Notes: generated from the sequence alone by a model not told the origin. A DNA stretch of 64,000 bases from Adhaeribacter radiodurans (GCF_014075995.1 NZ_CP055153.1:5704001-5768000); one strand, 5' to 3'. Counted from the first letter of the stretch, positions 38,097 to 47,066 are shown. Translations and numbers: made by a program.

Positions 38097-38552
38097 TTAT
38101 AAACTAAGTTCCATCTGAATATCGGCGCGTTTGTATTCGCTAGCAGTAGCAGGTACCAGCCGGAAACCCATTTTCTGGTAAATGTGCAAGGCAGGAACTA
38201 ACGAGCGGTGACTTAATAAAATCAATTTTTTAGCTCCCATTTCCCGGGCTTTAATTATGGCCGCAGCTACCAGTTGCTGACCTATTTTTTTACCTTGCAT
38301 TGTTGCGGTAACCGCCATTTTACCAAGTTCGTATTCGGTGTCATTTATTTTTAATAAGGCGCAAGTTCCTACTGTTTGGCCCTCGTAACGAGCCATTAAG
38401 ATTTCGCCACCCTTAGCAAGAATATAACTGTCCGGATTATCTAAAATTTGATTATCAATATCTTCCAGGGTAAAATATTTAGTAATCCATTCGTGGTTTA
38501 ACTCCCGGAAACTGCCCGCATCGGCAGGAGTATAAGAATCAATTTGAAGCAT
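38097..38552 (-). CDS. GNAT-family N-acetyltransferase
   Basis: This 151-residue protein has the acetyl-CoA site as TMQGKKIGQQLVAAAI after the strand YELGKMAV, and a C-terminal LHIYQKMGFRLVP segment typical of GNAT enzymes. Substrate unknown. It ends 14 bases before the DUF3616 gene's start region and may be cotranscribed with it (DUF3616 first). Confidence 0.9.
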   Translation of the reverse strand: MLQIDSYTPADAGSFRELNHEWITKYFTLEDIDNQILDNPDSYILAKGGEILMARYEGQTVGTCALLKINDTEYELGKMAVTATMQGKKIGQQLVAAAIIKAREMGAKKLILLSHRSLVPALHIYQKMGFRLVPATASEYKRADIQMELSL

Positions 38553-38566
38553 AAATTCCAGTCAAT

Positions 38567-39658
38567 TTAAAATGCATACAAATCAGCGAGAACTGCATTT
38601 TCATTTACTTTCCGTTCTTCGGCAGGGCTATCAAAAACAACAATAGCATGATGCGGATCGTAAACGGTAATCCCTTCGGCTTTGTTCTGGCCGGTTGTAT
38701 CGCCGCTGCCGTGGGGCACCTCAAATAAACGTTCCAGTTCTTTACGATGGGTAATGCTCTGTCCAGATTTTAGTAAAGCCTGAGGCCATCTGTAAAGAGC
38801 AATGGTACCGTCCAGGTCCATGGAAGGACCCGCTAAAATTAAAATATCTTCCCCGGAAATATCTAACTCCCGAATACCCATGCCTTCCAGGTGTAAAAAA
38901 TGTTTTATATACAATTCACCTTTCGAGCCAATAGGTTTTAACTCAAAATAACCTTCATGGGTATCCTGCACCGCAACTTCCAGAATCATTGCCCAACCCC
39001 GCAATACTGGTCCGCGCAAACCAATAAAAATGCGTTCGCCATGTACGGCCAAACCTTCAATATCAAAACCATTATCTTTACCCGGAATTTTTAAAAAATC
39101 CTGCACGTGAATATCATCGGCGAGTGCTTCCATTAATTGGTTAGTACCGGCTTGGTTACCAATTAACTGGGCTGCCGATAGCATAAATTTATGTTCGTAC
39201 GGATGCGTAGAGTGATTAACTAAACTAATCTCACCAGTTTCTTTGTTACGGATTAAAGGAATGCGGGCGAGCAGATAGCGGTTAGGATCAACTTTTAGTT
39301 TAGCTAAGCGCTTCATCTGGTCGGTAGGTTCCTGGCTCTTTTTGGGTTTCCGCCGGGCTAAACTATGCGAACCTACCAGCCATAAGTAATGCTCTTCTAA
39401 GGCGATACCTTCAATATCTATCTCGTTATCGGTACCAGCCGGTAGTTTCAGGAACTGACTTAAATCGAAGGAATGGTGTTCGCCAAAGGTATCTTCGTTT
39501 ATCTTTTTCAAGCGTTCCAGGGAACAACGCTCATCGCAACTCACCCACAGATAATCGCCGGTCCGTAAAATGGTAGATAAACCTTCGCGTACGTGTTTGC
39601 CATCGGCGTTTAAACTTAAGTCTGGATTAAATTCTAAAGTTACGGTACTCTTTTTCAT
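38567..39658 (-). CDS. DUF3616 protein
   Basis: This 363-residue protein is read from ATG 39656-39658 (MKKSTVTLEFNPDLSL); the longer in-frame start at 39697 is not supported. It contains repeated propeller-like segments (GLSTILRTGDYLWVSCDE, DIEGIALEEHYLWLVGSHSLARR, GFDIEGLAVHGERIFIGLRGPVL, GITVYDPHHAIVVFDSP) that define DUF3616. There is no signal peptide. Function unknown. It is followed by the GNAT gene on the same strand. Confidence 0.84.
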   Translation of the reverse strand: MKKSTVTLEFNPDLSLNADGKHVREGLSTILRTGDYLWVSCDERCSLERLKKINEDTFGEHHSFDLSQFLKLPAGTDNEIDIEGIALEEHYLWLVGSHSLARRKPKKSQEPTDQMKRLAKLKVDPNRYLLARIPLIRNKETGEISLVNHSTHPYEHKFMLSAAQLIGNQAGTNQLMEALADDIHVQDFLKIPGKDNGFDIEGLAVHGERIFIGLRGPVLRGWAMILEVAVQDTHEGYFELKPIGSKGELYIKHFLHLEGMGIRELDISGEDILILAGPSMDLDGTIALYRWPQALLKSGQSITHRKELERLFEVPHGSGDTTGQNKAEGITVYDPHHAIVVFDSPAEERKVNENAVLADLYAF

Positions 39659-40044
39659 AGTCTTTAATACCGGATTGTTAGCCCAGCTACACTGCAAATA
39701 GTAATTTTAATCAAACGGTTTTTACCTCATTTTATTTGCCAAACCTAACATTTCTGTTTTTACCCGCAGATTGCGGCTAAAGTTAAAATATTACAGCTAT
39801 AATTCTTCTACCGTTATATTACAGGCAGTTACTAATTGTGTATTTACTAAATTTAAAGCAATACTCAGCCTTTCTAAGTAAAGAGACACAAGTATCAAGA
39901 TATTAGATATTAGACTTTTGTGGGTATAAATAACAGAATATAAATGCAATATTTTGTTAACCTCAACATCCAGTATATTAAACTAATTTTATCCAGTTAC
40001 TTATTTTAATTTACCATAAAGCAAGCTGGGGACTAATAACAAAT
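39659..40044. other. Intergenic region with a short repeat
   Basis: No gene was found. AGATATT is directly repeated at 39898-39911 and followed by AGAC, a short 7-bp-period array related to the unit TAGATAT at 41289. Otherwise it is featureless AT-rich DNA. Confidence 0.4.
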
Positions 40045-40068
40045 AAAGCTCCCAAAGACAGGAGCTTT
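40045..40068 (-). terminator. Terminator of the ABC export operon
   Basis: AAAGCTCC (40045-40052) pairs with GGAGCTTT (40061-40068), followed on the minus strand by ATTTGTTATT. It lies about 90 bases after the adaptor gene's stop codon. Confidence 0.7.
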
Positions 40069-40155
40069 CTCTATCAGGCAAACTAACTTTGGTTTAGTTA
40101 CTAAAATACGTTCCTATCATTGCTATACTAGTCAGTTTTTAAAATTGAAATTAAC

Positions 40156-41265
40156 TTAGCTACTCTTTTTTTCGGGAACTTCCGGCTCTTTTACTTTAAT
40201 TTTATTATCCTTCGAGATACCCGAAACTACTTCAATGTTTATACCATCGGAGATTCCGGTTTTAATTAGTTGTTTTTTAAACTGCTGAGGCCCGGTTTCT
40301 ACCTCCACGTACGTACTGTCTTTGCCTTTACCGAACTGCAGTAAACTTTCTTTTAAGGCCAGTACATTTTCTTTTTGGTCGAGTACAATATCGGCATTGG
40401 CGCTGTAACCTGCCCGAATAAAATCTTTCGGATCAAGTAATACTTTGGCCCGCACCTGAAATTTTATCGCTCCTTCTTCGGTAACACCTTTAGGTGCAAT
40501 GTACTCCAGTTTAGCTTTAAAGGTACGATCTTCAATCGCGCCAATGGTTAAGTTCAGGTTCATGCCTTCGCGTACTTTACCTACTTCCGACTCATCAATT
40601 TTACCCTCAAAAATAAGGTCTTTCATATCGGCCACCGTAGCAATAGTGGTGCCCTCGTTAAAGTTATTCCGCTCAATTACCGACGTTCCTACTTTTACCG
40701 GCACATCGAGCAGCATGCCATCAATGGTAGAATACACCAAAGTAGAACCACCTCCGGTGCGTTGGGAGGCACCTTTTAAGGCAATTTGTAAATTGTTTTC
40801 GGCGGAGGTAAGGGCTTCTTTTTTCAGGCTGGCATCCAGGCGAAAGCGGTTAAACTCTTGCTCGGCAATTACTTTCTGATTAAATAATTGTTGCTGGCGG
40901 GCCAGTTCACGCTGGGCTTCGGCGTAGTTAATGCGGGCACTCTGTAAACCCGACTGCGCATTATTTACGTTGGCTACGTTGGGCACAATTTTAATTTTAG
41001 CCAATAATTGTCCACTTTTTACTATTTGCCCCGCCTCTACGTACAACTGTTCCACAATGCCTGAAACCTGCGATTTTACCTGCACTTCTTTGCGTGGCAC
41101 GATAGAACCGGTAGCTACGGTTTTTTTAATGATGTTGGTGTAAAATGGCTTTTCGGTTTTATAAACTACCGGACCGGTGTTAGCTTTTTTGTAAAAATAA
41201 TAACCCAGCCAACCCGAAAGCCCCAGAAATAGTATCCCCACCAAAACCAAAATTACTTTTTTCAT
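40156..41265 (-). CDS. Periplasmic adaptor (HlyD/MacA-type) of ABC exporter
   Basis: This 369-residue membrane-fusion protein links the inner-membrane permeases to an outer-membrane channel. It has one N-terminal membrane span (VILVLVGILFLGLSGWLGYYFY), then a lipoyl-like half (EVQVKSQVSGIVEQLYVEAGQIVKSG), a coiled-coil hairpin (ARINYAEAQRELARQQQLFNQ), and beta-barrel domains including GMLLDVPVKVGTSVI. It is the last gene of the operon ATPase-permease-permease-adaptor; no TolC-like gene is present. The exported substrate is unknown. Confidence 0.92.
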   Translation of the reverse strand: MKKVILVLVGILFLGLSGWLGYYFYKKANTGPVVYKTEKPFYTNIIKKTVATGSIVPRKEVQVKSQVSGIVEQLYVEAGQIVKSGQLLAKIKIVPNVANVNNAQSGLQSARINYAEAQRELARQQQLFNQKVIAEQEFNRFRLDASLKKEALTSAENNLQIALKGASQRTGGGSTLVYSTIDGMLLDVPVKVGTSVIERNNFNEGTTIATVADMKDLIFEGKIDESEVGKVREGMNLNLTIGAIEDRTFKAKLEYIAPKGVTEEGAIKFQVRAKVLLDPKDFIRAGYSANADIVLDQKENVLALKESLLQFGKGKDSTYVEVETGPQQFKKQLIKTGISDGINIEVVSGISKDNKIKVKEPEVPEKKSS

Positions 41266-41274
41266 ATTTAAAAC

Positions 41275-41316
41275 TAGATGTTAGATGCTAGATATTGGAC
41301 GTTAGATATTAGAATT
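41275..41316. repeat. Heptamer array upstream of the adaptor gene
   Basis: Six perfect 7-bp steps (TAGATGT, TAGATGC, TAGATAT, TGGACGT, TAGATAT, TAGAATT) begin 9 bases upstream of the adaptor ATG. Confidence 0.7.
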
Positions 41317-41401
41317 ATTTTTTTGATTTATGGTTTAGTAAATATCTATTTTACATCAACCACCCCAACCCTCCTTATTTAAGGTGGGGAGCTTTTTTAC
41401 A

Positions 41402-41499
41402 TTTACCAAGTTCCATTTACCAACCTGCTTTTTAACCTGTCAACTTTCCAACCTTTCAATCAAAAAATCTGTGGACTATGGACCATAGACCATGGACTA
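41402..41499. repeat. Compound repeat array between permease 2 and adaptor
   Basis: Three kinds of array follow one another: TTTACCA/AGTTCCA/TTTACCA at 41402-41422 (7-bp period), AACCTGTC/AACTTTCC/AACCTTTC at 41434-41457 (8-bp period), and TGGACTA/TGGACCA/TAGACCA/TGGACTA at 41472-41499 (7-bp period). The last ends three bases before the permease stop codon. A terminator-like hairpin on the plus strand lies at about 41365-41399. Confidence 0.65.
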
Positions 41500-41502
41500 A
41501 AA

Positions 41503-42756
41503 CTATTCATCGCGTAGGGCTTCTACCGGATTTACCCGGGCGGCTTTGGCAGCGGGTATTAAGCCGGCCAACGCTCCGGAAAAAACCAAGAGCAACACTG
41601 CCGTAAGGGCAATGGGCACGTTTACCTCGGGGTTAGAAAAATAACCGGCATCCACGTTCAGGCGCGTCATCAGGTAATCAATTAAGGCAATAATACCCGT
41701 ACCGGCAATCAGTCCTAACCAACCCGCTACTCCGGTTATAACAATAGATTCCTGAATAATTAAACTGATGATGGACCAGGGCGTAGCTCCCAATGATTTA
41801 CGAATGCCAATTTCCTTGGTGCGTTCTTTTACCACAATCAGCATAATGTTACCCACCCCAATAATACCGGCGATAATAGTGCCGATGCTCACAATCCAGC
41901 TAAAGGTGGCTATACCGGTAAATAACCCTTGTATTTCTTGAAACTCTTTTTCGATATTGGCAGACCCAAAAGCCTTTAAATCATCAGGAGCCACGGAATG
42001 CCGTTTCATGAGCATTTGTTTTACTTTATCTTCTACCAAGGCAGCGGGTACGCCCGGTTTGGGTGTCATGGCAAAATAGCCCACTTTATTTACTTTATTA
42101 TAGGTTTGCTGCAAGGTAGTTAGCGGCAGAAAAATCGTTTGGGCATCCTGGGTTAACTCTTCGCCTTTACCTACTCCCCGGAAAATACCTACTATTTGAA
42201 AATAAATACCTTTAACGCGAATATACTGGCCAATCGGGTCTTCGTCTTTCTGAAAAAGTACTTCTATCACCCGTTCTCCTACCACTGCAATTTTGCGCTT
42301 TTCCTGCATGTCGATGTTGTTTAAAAAGCGGCCTTTTAAAATGTGCATCGGTTTTACTTCCCGGAAATCAGGGTTGTCGCCACGTACCGTAAAAGAGGAG
42401 CTTTTGCTTAAGCGGTTTACCGTGAACGTACCATCCAGATCGTTACTCGGCGCAATTACCGCTACCTCCGGTACTTCGGCCATTACGGCAGCAATATCGT
42501 CGTTTGTAAGTTGAATAAACCGGCCAGCTTTTAAACCTTTATAAGGCACCGCAGTCCGTTGCGTCCAGACGAAAACTGTATTTTTGGCAATATTAAAATC
42601 TTTGATCACCCCATTCTCCAAACCTTTACCCGCACCCAGCAACACAATCAGCATAAATATTCCCCAGAACACGCCAAAAGCCGTTAAACCCGTACGCAGC
42701 TTATGTTTGCGCACGGTAGCATAAATCTCCGCCCATTTGTCTATATCAATTACCAT
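41503..42756 (-). CDS. ABC exporter permease 2 (MacB_PCD/FtsX type)
   Basis: This 417-residue permease has an N-terminal membrane helix (TAFGVFWGIFMLIVLLGAGKG), a periplasmic MacB-like domain of about 210 residues, and three C-terminal helices (IGTIIAGIIGVGNIMLIVV, GVAGWLGLIAGTGIIALI, ALTAVLLLVFSGALAGLIP) with the FtsX signature VKERTKEIGIRKSLGATPW. It is a paralogue of permease 1 at 43224; the two probably heterodimerise. Its ATG (42754-42756) is part of the first unit of a heptamer array, so the first residues MVIDIDKW are partly repeat-derived. Confidence 0.92.
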   Translation of the reverse strand: MVIDIDKWAEIYATVRKHKLRTGLTAFGVFWGIFMLIVLLGAGKGLENGVIKDFNIAKNTVFVWTQRTAVPYKGLKAGRFIQLTNDDIAAVMAEVPEVAVIAPSNDLDGTFTVNRLSKSSSFTVRGDNPDFREVKPMHILKGRFLNNIDMQEKRKIAVVGERVIEVLFQKDEDPIGQYIRVKGIYFQIVGIFRGVGKGEELTQDAQTIFLPLTTLQQTYNKVNKVGYFAMTPKPGVPAALVEDKVKQMLMKRHSVAPDDLKAFGSANIEKEFQEIQGLFTGIATFSWIVSIGTIIAGIIGVGNIMLIVVKERTKEIGIRKSLGATPWSIISLIIQESIVITGVAGWLGLIAGTGIIALIDYLMTRLNVDAGYFSNPEVNVPIALTAVLLLVFSGALAGLIPAAKAARVNPVEALRDE

Positions 42757-42779
42757 TTACCAAGTACCATTTACCAGTT
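42752..42779. repeat. Heptamer array overlapping the permease 2 start codon
   Basis: Four 7-bp units (ACCATTT, ACCAAGT, ACCATTT, ACCAGTT) span the ATG of permease 2 and the gap to the four-helix-bundle gene. It mirrors the array at 43188-43222 on the other side of that gene. Confidence 0.7.
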
Positions 42780-42791
42780 ATTGTTGTACAT

Positions 42792-43157
42792 TTAGTTTTT
42801 ATCAATGCGCATTTTCTTGAGAGTGGCAAAAAGCATTTTACTTAATTCTTCCGCATCTTGGTAGATACTTATAAATAATTTCTCATCTAAAAAGGAAGTG
42901 TCCTTAAGTAAGTTTAACCAGTATTTGGTTTCCAAACATTCTTTATAAGCAATAGATAGCTTAGCTGAAAAATCAGCATCAGATATAGCTCCGTTTGCCT
43001 CTGCTATATTTGCGCCAATAGAAGTCCCACTCCTTAAAAGCTGTTTAGATAATATATTTTCCTTTTTTTCTTTATTCAAGTATTGATAAGCGTTTACTAT
43101 TCTAATGGCAAATGCATATGCTTTATCAAAAAGTACATTCTGTTTCCCACCTATCAT
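42792..43157 (-). CDS. Four-helix-bundle protein, 23S-rRNA-intervening-sequence (S23) family
   Basis: This 121-residue all-helical protein carries the family core KQLLRSGTSIGANIAEAN followed by DFSAKLSIAYKECLETKYWL. The family was first known from intervening sequences of 23S rRNA genes, and related proteins (bAvd) accompany diversity-generating retroelements; the stand-alone form has no settled function. Here it sits between two ABC permease genes on the same strand and is flanked by inverted heptamer arrays. A paralogue in the same configuration lies at 47094. No rRNA gene or reverse transcriptase is near. Confidence 0.9.
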   Translation of the reverse strand: MIGGKQNVLFDKAYAFAIRIVNAYQYLNKEKKENILSKQLLRSGTSIGANIAEANGAISDADFSAKLSIAYKECLETKYWLNLLKDTSFLDEKLFISIYQDAEELSKMLFATLKKMRIDKN

Positions 43158-43187
43158 GTTTTATTATCTTTTAAGTTAACTTCTAAC

Positions 43188-43222
43188 ACTTGGTAATTGA
43201 TAAATGGTAAATGGTAAATGTA
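43188..43222. repeat. Heptamer array between four-helix-bundle gene and permease 1
   Basis: Units ACTTGGT, AATTGAT, AAATGGT, AAATGGT and AAATGTA end one base before the stop codon of permease 1 (43224-43226). Its units are the inverse of those at 42752-42779, so the pair brackets the four-helix-bundle gene. Confidence 0.7.
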
Positions 43223-43223
43223 A

Positions 43224-44468
43224 CTAATCGGCCCGAAGGGCTTCGATGGGTTTGATGTGGGCGGCTTTTAGGGCAGGAATTAACCCAGCCAAAGCACCGG
43301 CTAACACCAGCAGAATAGTAGCCGATATGGCTACCCCCAGATCTACTTCGGGATGTGCGAAGAATGGTAAGTCTACTCCATTAGATTCGAGTAAATACCG
43401 GATAATGTCCAGAAGCCCGGCGCCGGCGAGTAAACCTAAATAACCCGAAAAAGCAGTAATAACAATAGATTCCTGCAGAATAAGGCTTACTACTGAAAAA
43501 GGTGTTGCTCCTAAAGCCTTACGTATCCCAATTTCCCGAGTCCGTTCTTTCACGATTATCAGCATAATGTTGCTCACGCCCACAATGCCGGCGATGAGGG
43601 TACCAATACCTACAATCCAGACAAAAATTTCAATTCCGCGGAATAAACTGTTGATTTGGTTCAGCTCGGTCTCGTTGTTATTCACGTACAAAGCCATAGA
43701 ATCGTCGGCGGAGAATTTGTGCCGTTGCGCCAGCGCTTTTTTTACTTTATCTTCAATTTGCTTGGCCGGTATTCCGTCTTGCCCCACCATCGCCATCATT
43801 TGCACTTGGTTAGGCTGGTTAAACGTGACCTGGAGGGTAGAAAACGGAATGTACGCCCGCTCTTCGCGGCGGGCACCATTGTTACCTTTAATATTAAAAA
43901 CACCTACTACTTTAAAATAAATACCCTGGATATTTACGTACTCGCCAATAGCATTCTGGTCACCGAAAAGCACTTTTTTAGCCGCTTCGCCGAGTATTAC
44001 TACTTTGCGTTTTTCTTTTGCATCCAAGGCGTTTAACAATCGGCCTTTATTCAGTCGTTCGCCGTTGAGCAGCAGAAAATCATCCGTAGCACCGAAAACC
44101 TGGTACGAACCGTTTTGCTTTTTATAGTTAATAGTAAACTCCCCGAAAAGCCGGTTGCGTGGTGCAATAATTTTGATATTACCTATCTCCCGCATAATAG
44201 CAGTAAGATCATCGTTGGTAAATTTTATTTCACGGCCGGGTGCCAGCCCCTGGTGGGCTACTGAGGTACGGCCAGTAAAGAAAAAGATGCTATTTTTAGC
44301 TCCTTCGCCAAACCGGTTATAAATACCATTCTGTAAACCTTTGCCCATACCCAGCAACAAAACCAGCATAAAAATTCCCCAGAACACGCCAAACGCCGTT
44401 AAGAACGAGCGCAGTTTATTTTTGCGCAGCGTACCCCGAATTTCCTGCCATTTATCAAGGTCGAACAT
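43224..44468 (-). CDS. ABC exporter permease 1 (MacB_PCD/FtsX type)
   Basis: This 414-residue paralogue of permease 2 has the same layout: N-terminal helix (TAFGVFWGIFMLVLLLGMGKG), MacB periplasmic domain, and C-terminal FtsX helices with VKERTREIGIRKALGATPF. The two proteins begin similarly (FDLDKWQEIRGTLRKNKL against IDIDKWAEIYATVRKHKL). It follows the ATPase gene and precedes the inserted four-helix-bundle gene. Substrate unknown. Confidence 0.92.
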   Translation of the reverse strand: MFDLDKWQEIRGTLRKNKLRSFLTAFGVFWGIFMLVLLLGMGKGLQNGIYNRFGEGAKNSIFFFTGRTSVAHQGLAPGREIKFTNDDLTAIMREIGNIKIIAPRNRLFGEFTINYKKQNGSYQVFGATDDFLLLNGERLNKGRLLNALDAKEKRKVVILGEAAKKVLFGDQNAIGEYVNIQGIYFKVVGVFNIKGNNGARREERAYIPFSTLQVTFNQPNQVQMMAMVGQDGIPAKQIEDKVKKALAQRHKFSADDSMALYVNNNETELNQINSLFRGIEIFVWIVGIGTLIAGIVGVSNIMLIIVKERTREIGIRKALGATPFSVVSLILQESIVITAFSGYLGLLAGAGLLDIIRYLLESNGVDLPFFAHPEVDLGVAISATILLVLAGALAGLIPALKAAHIKPIEALRAD

Positions 44469-44474
44469 GGTTAT

Positions 44475-44505
44475 TAGTCGATAGTCTACAGACCATAATC
44501 CATAG
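44475..44505. repeat. Heptamer array upstream of permease 1
   Basis: Units TAGTCGA, TAGTCTA, CAGACCA and TAATCCA follow at 7-bp spacing from 6 bases upstream of the permease 1 ATG. The unit resembles that of the thrA-thrB gap. Confidence 0.6.
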
Positions 44506-44590
44506 TGGTTAGGTAATTATTTGCTGAATAGTTAAGCATTTGAATGGTTCTTTAGTATCTAGTTCTGTAGAGTAGTATAATTTTACTAAA

Positions 44591-44639
44591 ATTGGTAAAT
44601 GCTAACTGGTAATGGGTAATGGGTAATTGGTACCTGTTA
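44591..44639. repeat. Heptamer array encoding the C-terminal tail of the ABC ATPase
   Basis: Seven 7-bp units (ATTGGTA, AATGCTA, ACTGGTA, ATGGGTA, ATGGGTA, ATTGGTA, CCTGTTA) run across the ATPase stop codon at 44602-44604 and about 12 codons into the coding sequence. Confidence 0.7.
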
Positions 44640-45318
44640 AATGAACCGGGTCACTTACAATTAAACCATCTTTCAGGCGAATAACGCGGTCAGTTTGGGC
44701 AGCAATATCGTTTTCGTGAGTTACAATAATAACCGTCATGCCTTCGCGGTTTACTTCTTTAAAAAGCTCCATTACCTCGTAAGACGTTTGCGTATCCAGG
44801 GCACCGGTAGGTTCGTCGGCTAATATTAATTTAGGTTTGCTAATTAAGGCCCGGGCAATAGCCACCCGTTGGCGCTGCCCGCCTGATAATTCATTCGGCG
44901 AATGGTCAGCCCGGTCGAGTAATCCCACCCGGTCTAAATATTCTAAAGCAAGTTTATTTCGTTCCCGGCGACTTACTTTTTGGTAATAAAGCGGTAGGGC
45001 TACGTTTTCCATCGCGTTCTTAAAAGAAAGCAGGTTAAACGATTGAAAAACAAAACCCAGAAATTTATTGCGGTAATAAGCAGCTTTGGTTTGGGATAGA
45101 TTTCGAATATGGGTACCAGCCAGGTAATAATCGCCAGCATCATAATCATCCAGAATACCTAAAATATTAAGCAAAGTAGATTTGCCGGACCCCGATGATC
45201 CCATAATAGATACCAGTTCTCCTTCTTCTAAGGTGGTGTCAATACCCTTTAGTACATGCAATTTGTTATGCCCAACAGCATAGTATTTATGGATATTCTG
45301 CAGTTTAATGATGGACAT
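44602..45318 (-). CDS. ABC exporter ATPase (LolD/MacB type)
   Basis: This 238-residue nucleotide-binding subunit energises the permeases encoded downstream. Walker A is GSSGSGKST (residues 40-48), the signature is [15 protein letters not shown], and Walker B is [12 protein letters not shown] followed by the His loop IIVTHEND. The family usually ends just after [10 protein letters not shown]; here about 10 extra residues ([11 protein letters not shown]) are encoded by a heptamer array. It is the first gene of the operon ATPase-permease-(four-helix protein)-permease-adaptor. Confidence 0.95.
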   Translation of the reverse strand: MSIIKLQNIHKYYAVGHNKLHVLKGIDTTLEEGELVSIMGSSGSGKSTLLNILGILDDYDAGDYYLAGTHIRNLSQTKAAYYRNKFLGFVFQSFNLLSFKNAMENVALPLYYQKVSRRERNKLALEYLDRVGLLDRADHSPNELSGGQRQRVAIARALISKPKLILADEPTGALDTQTSYEVMELFKEVNREGMTVIIVTHENDIAAQTDRVIRLKDGLIVSDPVHLTGTNYPLPITS

Positions 45319-45541
45319 TGGAGTAAGGGACGTAGGATTTACTCTAAACTAAGTCTTTGAAATTGAAAACGATAATTTACTGGTAAAATAGTATATGGAG
45401 TAACAAAAGATAAAAAATTATACCTTATACCTGGTACCAATGGTATTTATGATAGCAGATGCATTTCACCAGCGAAAAGTTGTCTGGTTCGAAAATTATT
45501 TTTTCTAAATCTGCATTAGGCTTGTTGGGGTTTGTATCATA
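45319..45541. other. Upstream region of the ABC export operon
   Basis: This contains the operon promoter by position, but no perfect TAnnTTTG element is visible on the minus strand. No gene was found. Confidence 0.35.
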
Positions 45542-45577
45542 AAAAAGCCATCTGCTTTTTAAAACAGATGGCTTTTT
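45542..45577. terminator. Bidirectional terminator after lpd
   Basis: AAAAAGCCATCTG (45542-45554) pairs with CAGATGGCTTTTT (45565-45577) around a 10-base loop. It lies about 75 bases after the lpd stop and closes the sucA-sucB-lpd operon. Confidence 0.88.
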
Positions 45578-45652
45578 AATTTTCTTTATGTATCAAAGAA
45601 TACCGGAAAATACTTTATTTAAATTCAAGTTAAAACTTTATCCATTTTTCAC

Positions 45653-47056
45653 TTAAATGTGGATTGGCCGGTTTTCTGTGGCTGCCAAGCAAGCTTCTTT
45701 CATGGCTTCGGTGTACGTTGGGTGCGCGTGGCTCATACGAGCTATATCTTCAGCCGAGGCCCGGAATTCCATCGCTACTACGGCTTCGGCAATTAAATCC
45801 GCAATCCGGGGACCAATCATGTGGACGCCCAAAATTTCGTCGGTTTCTTTATCCGCCAGTACTTTCACGAAACCATCGGTGTCCATAGATGCTTTGGCCC
45901 GACCAGACGCTTTAAACGGAAAAGAACCTGATTTATAAGCGCGGCCTTGTTCTTTTAATTGTTCTTCGGTGAAACCTACTCCAGCTACTTCCGGCCAGGT
46001 ATACACGACGCCGGGAATCAGGTTATAATTAATGTGCGGCTTTTGCCCTACAAGCTGTTCAGCCACTAAAACACCTTCTTCTTCGGCTTTATGGGCCAGC
46101 ATCGCCCCCCGAATAACGTCGCCGATGGCGTAAATACCTGGTACATTGGTGCGTAAATGATCATCCACAGCAATCATGCCGCGCTCGCCCATCTGCACAC
46201 CAGCATTTTCTAAACCTAGACCTTCAGTATAAGGTTTGCGGCCAATAGATACCAGACAGTAATCCCCTTCAAAAGTTACAGTTTCACCTTTCGGATTTTG
46301 GGCAGTTACTGTTACGCCTTCGCCGGTGTTGGTAGCGCCCGTTACTTTGTGCTGAAAGTAAAATTCAAAGCCTAAGGTTTTCTTTAAAATACGCTGTAGT
46401 TCTTTGCCTAATGCTTTATCCATGGTCGGAATAATGCTATCCAGAAACTCGACAACTGTGATTTTAGCGCCCAACCGGGCATAAACCGAACCTAATTCCA
46501 GACCAATTACGCCGCCGCCGATAATAACCATGTGCTTGGGTACTTCTTTCAGTTCCAATGCTTCCGTGGAGGTAATAATCCGTTGCTTATCCACTGGAAT
46601 AAAAGGCAACACTGTTGGTTTAGAACCCGTGGCTATAATAGTATTGGTGGTTTCAATTTCCTGAGCCGTACCATCTTGCGCGGTAATCTTAATCCGGTTT
46701 TTATCTACAAATGAACCCAGACCAAAATACGTATCGATCTTGTTTTTTTTCATCAGATAAGTAATACCATCGTTGTTTGATTTTACTACTTCTCCTTTGC
46801 GGTTGATCATTTGCTCCAGATTAACCTGTAGGTTATCCAATTCAATGCCGTGCGTTTTAAAGGTATGCGCCGCGTTGTGGTAATGCTCCGAAGAATCGAG
46901 CAAGGCTTTAGAGGGAATACAACCTACGTTTAAGCAAGTACCACCCAGTACATTATATTTTTCAATGATGGCGGTTTTCAGGCCAACCTGGGCACACCGG
47001 ATGGCCGCCACATAGCCGCCCGGGCCAGAACCAATCACTACAACATCGTATTTCAT
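45653..47056 (-). CDS. lpd: Dihydrolipoyl dehydrogenase (E3)
   Basis: This flavoprotein reoxidises the lipoyl groups of the 2-oxoglutarate dehydrogenase E2 and passes electrons to NAD+. The 467-residue protein has the FAD site VIGSGPGGYVAAIRC, the redox disulfide GGTCLNVGCIPSK (Cys41, Cys46), the NAD site IIGGGVIGLELGSVYARLG and the C-terminal HAHPTYTEAMKEA with the catalytic His. It is the third enzyme gene of the operon. Its upstream gap is entirely heptamer repeat, so translation starts directly after the array. Confidence 0.96.
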   Translation of the reverse strand: MKYDVVVIGSGPGGYVAAIRCAQVGLKTAIIEKYNVLGGTCLNVGCIPSKALLDSSEHYHNAAHTFKTHGIELDNLQVNLEQMINRKGEVVKSNNDGITYLMKKNKIDTYFGLGSFVDKNRIKITAQDGTAQEIETTNTIIATGSKPTVLPFIPVDKQRIITSTEALELKEVPKHMVIIGGGVIGLELGSVYARLGAKITVVEFLDSIIPTMDKALGKELQRILKKTLGFEFYFQHKVTGATNTGEGVTVTAQNPKGETVTFEGDYCLVSIGRKPYTEGLGLENAGVQMGERGMIAVDDHLRTNVPGIYAIGDVIRGAMLAHKAEEEGVLVAEQLVGQKPHINYNLIPGVVYTWPEVAGVGFTEEQLKEQGRAYKSGSFPFKASGRAKASMDTDGFVKVLADKETDEILGVHMIGPRIADLIAEAVVAMEFRASAEDIARMSHAHPTYTEAMKEACLAATENRPIHI

Positions 47057-47066
47057 TTTATATAAT

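Noticed and set aside
41365-41399. A hairpin with a T-run on the plus strand between permease 2 and the adaptor as an operon terminator.
   Set aside because: The genes run on the minus strand, where the T-run is absent, and the stem has a mismatch.
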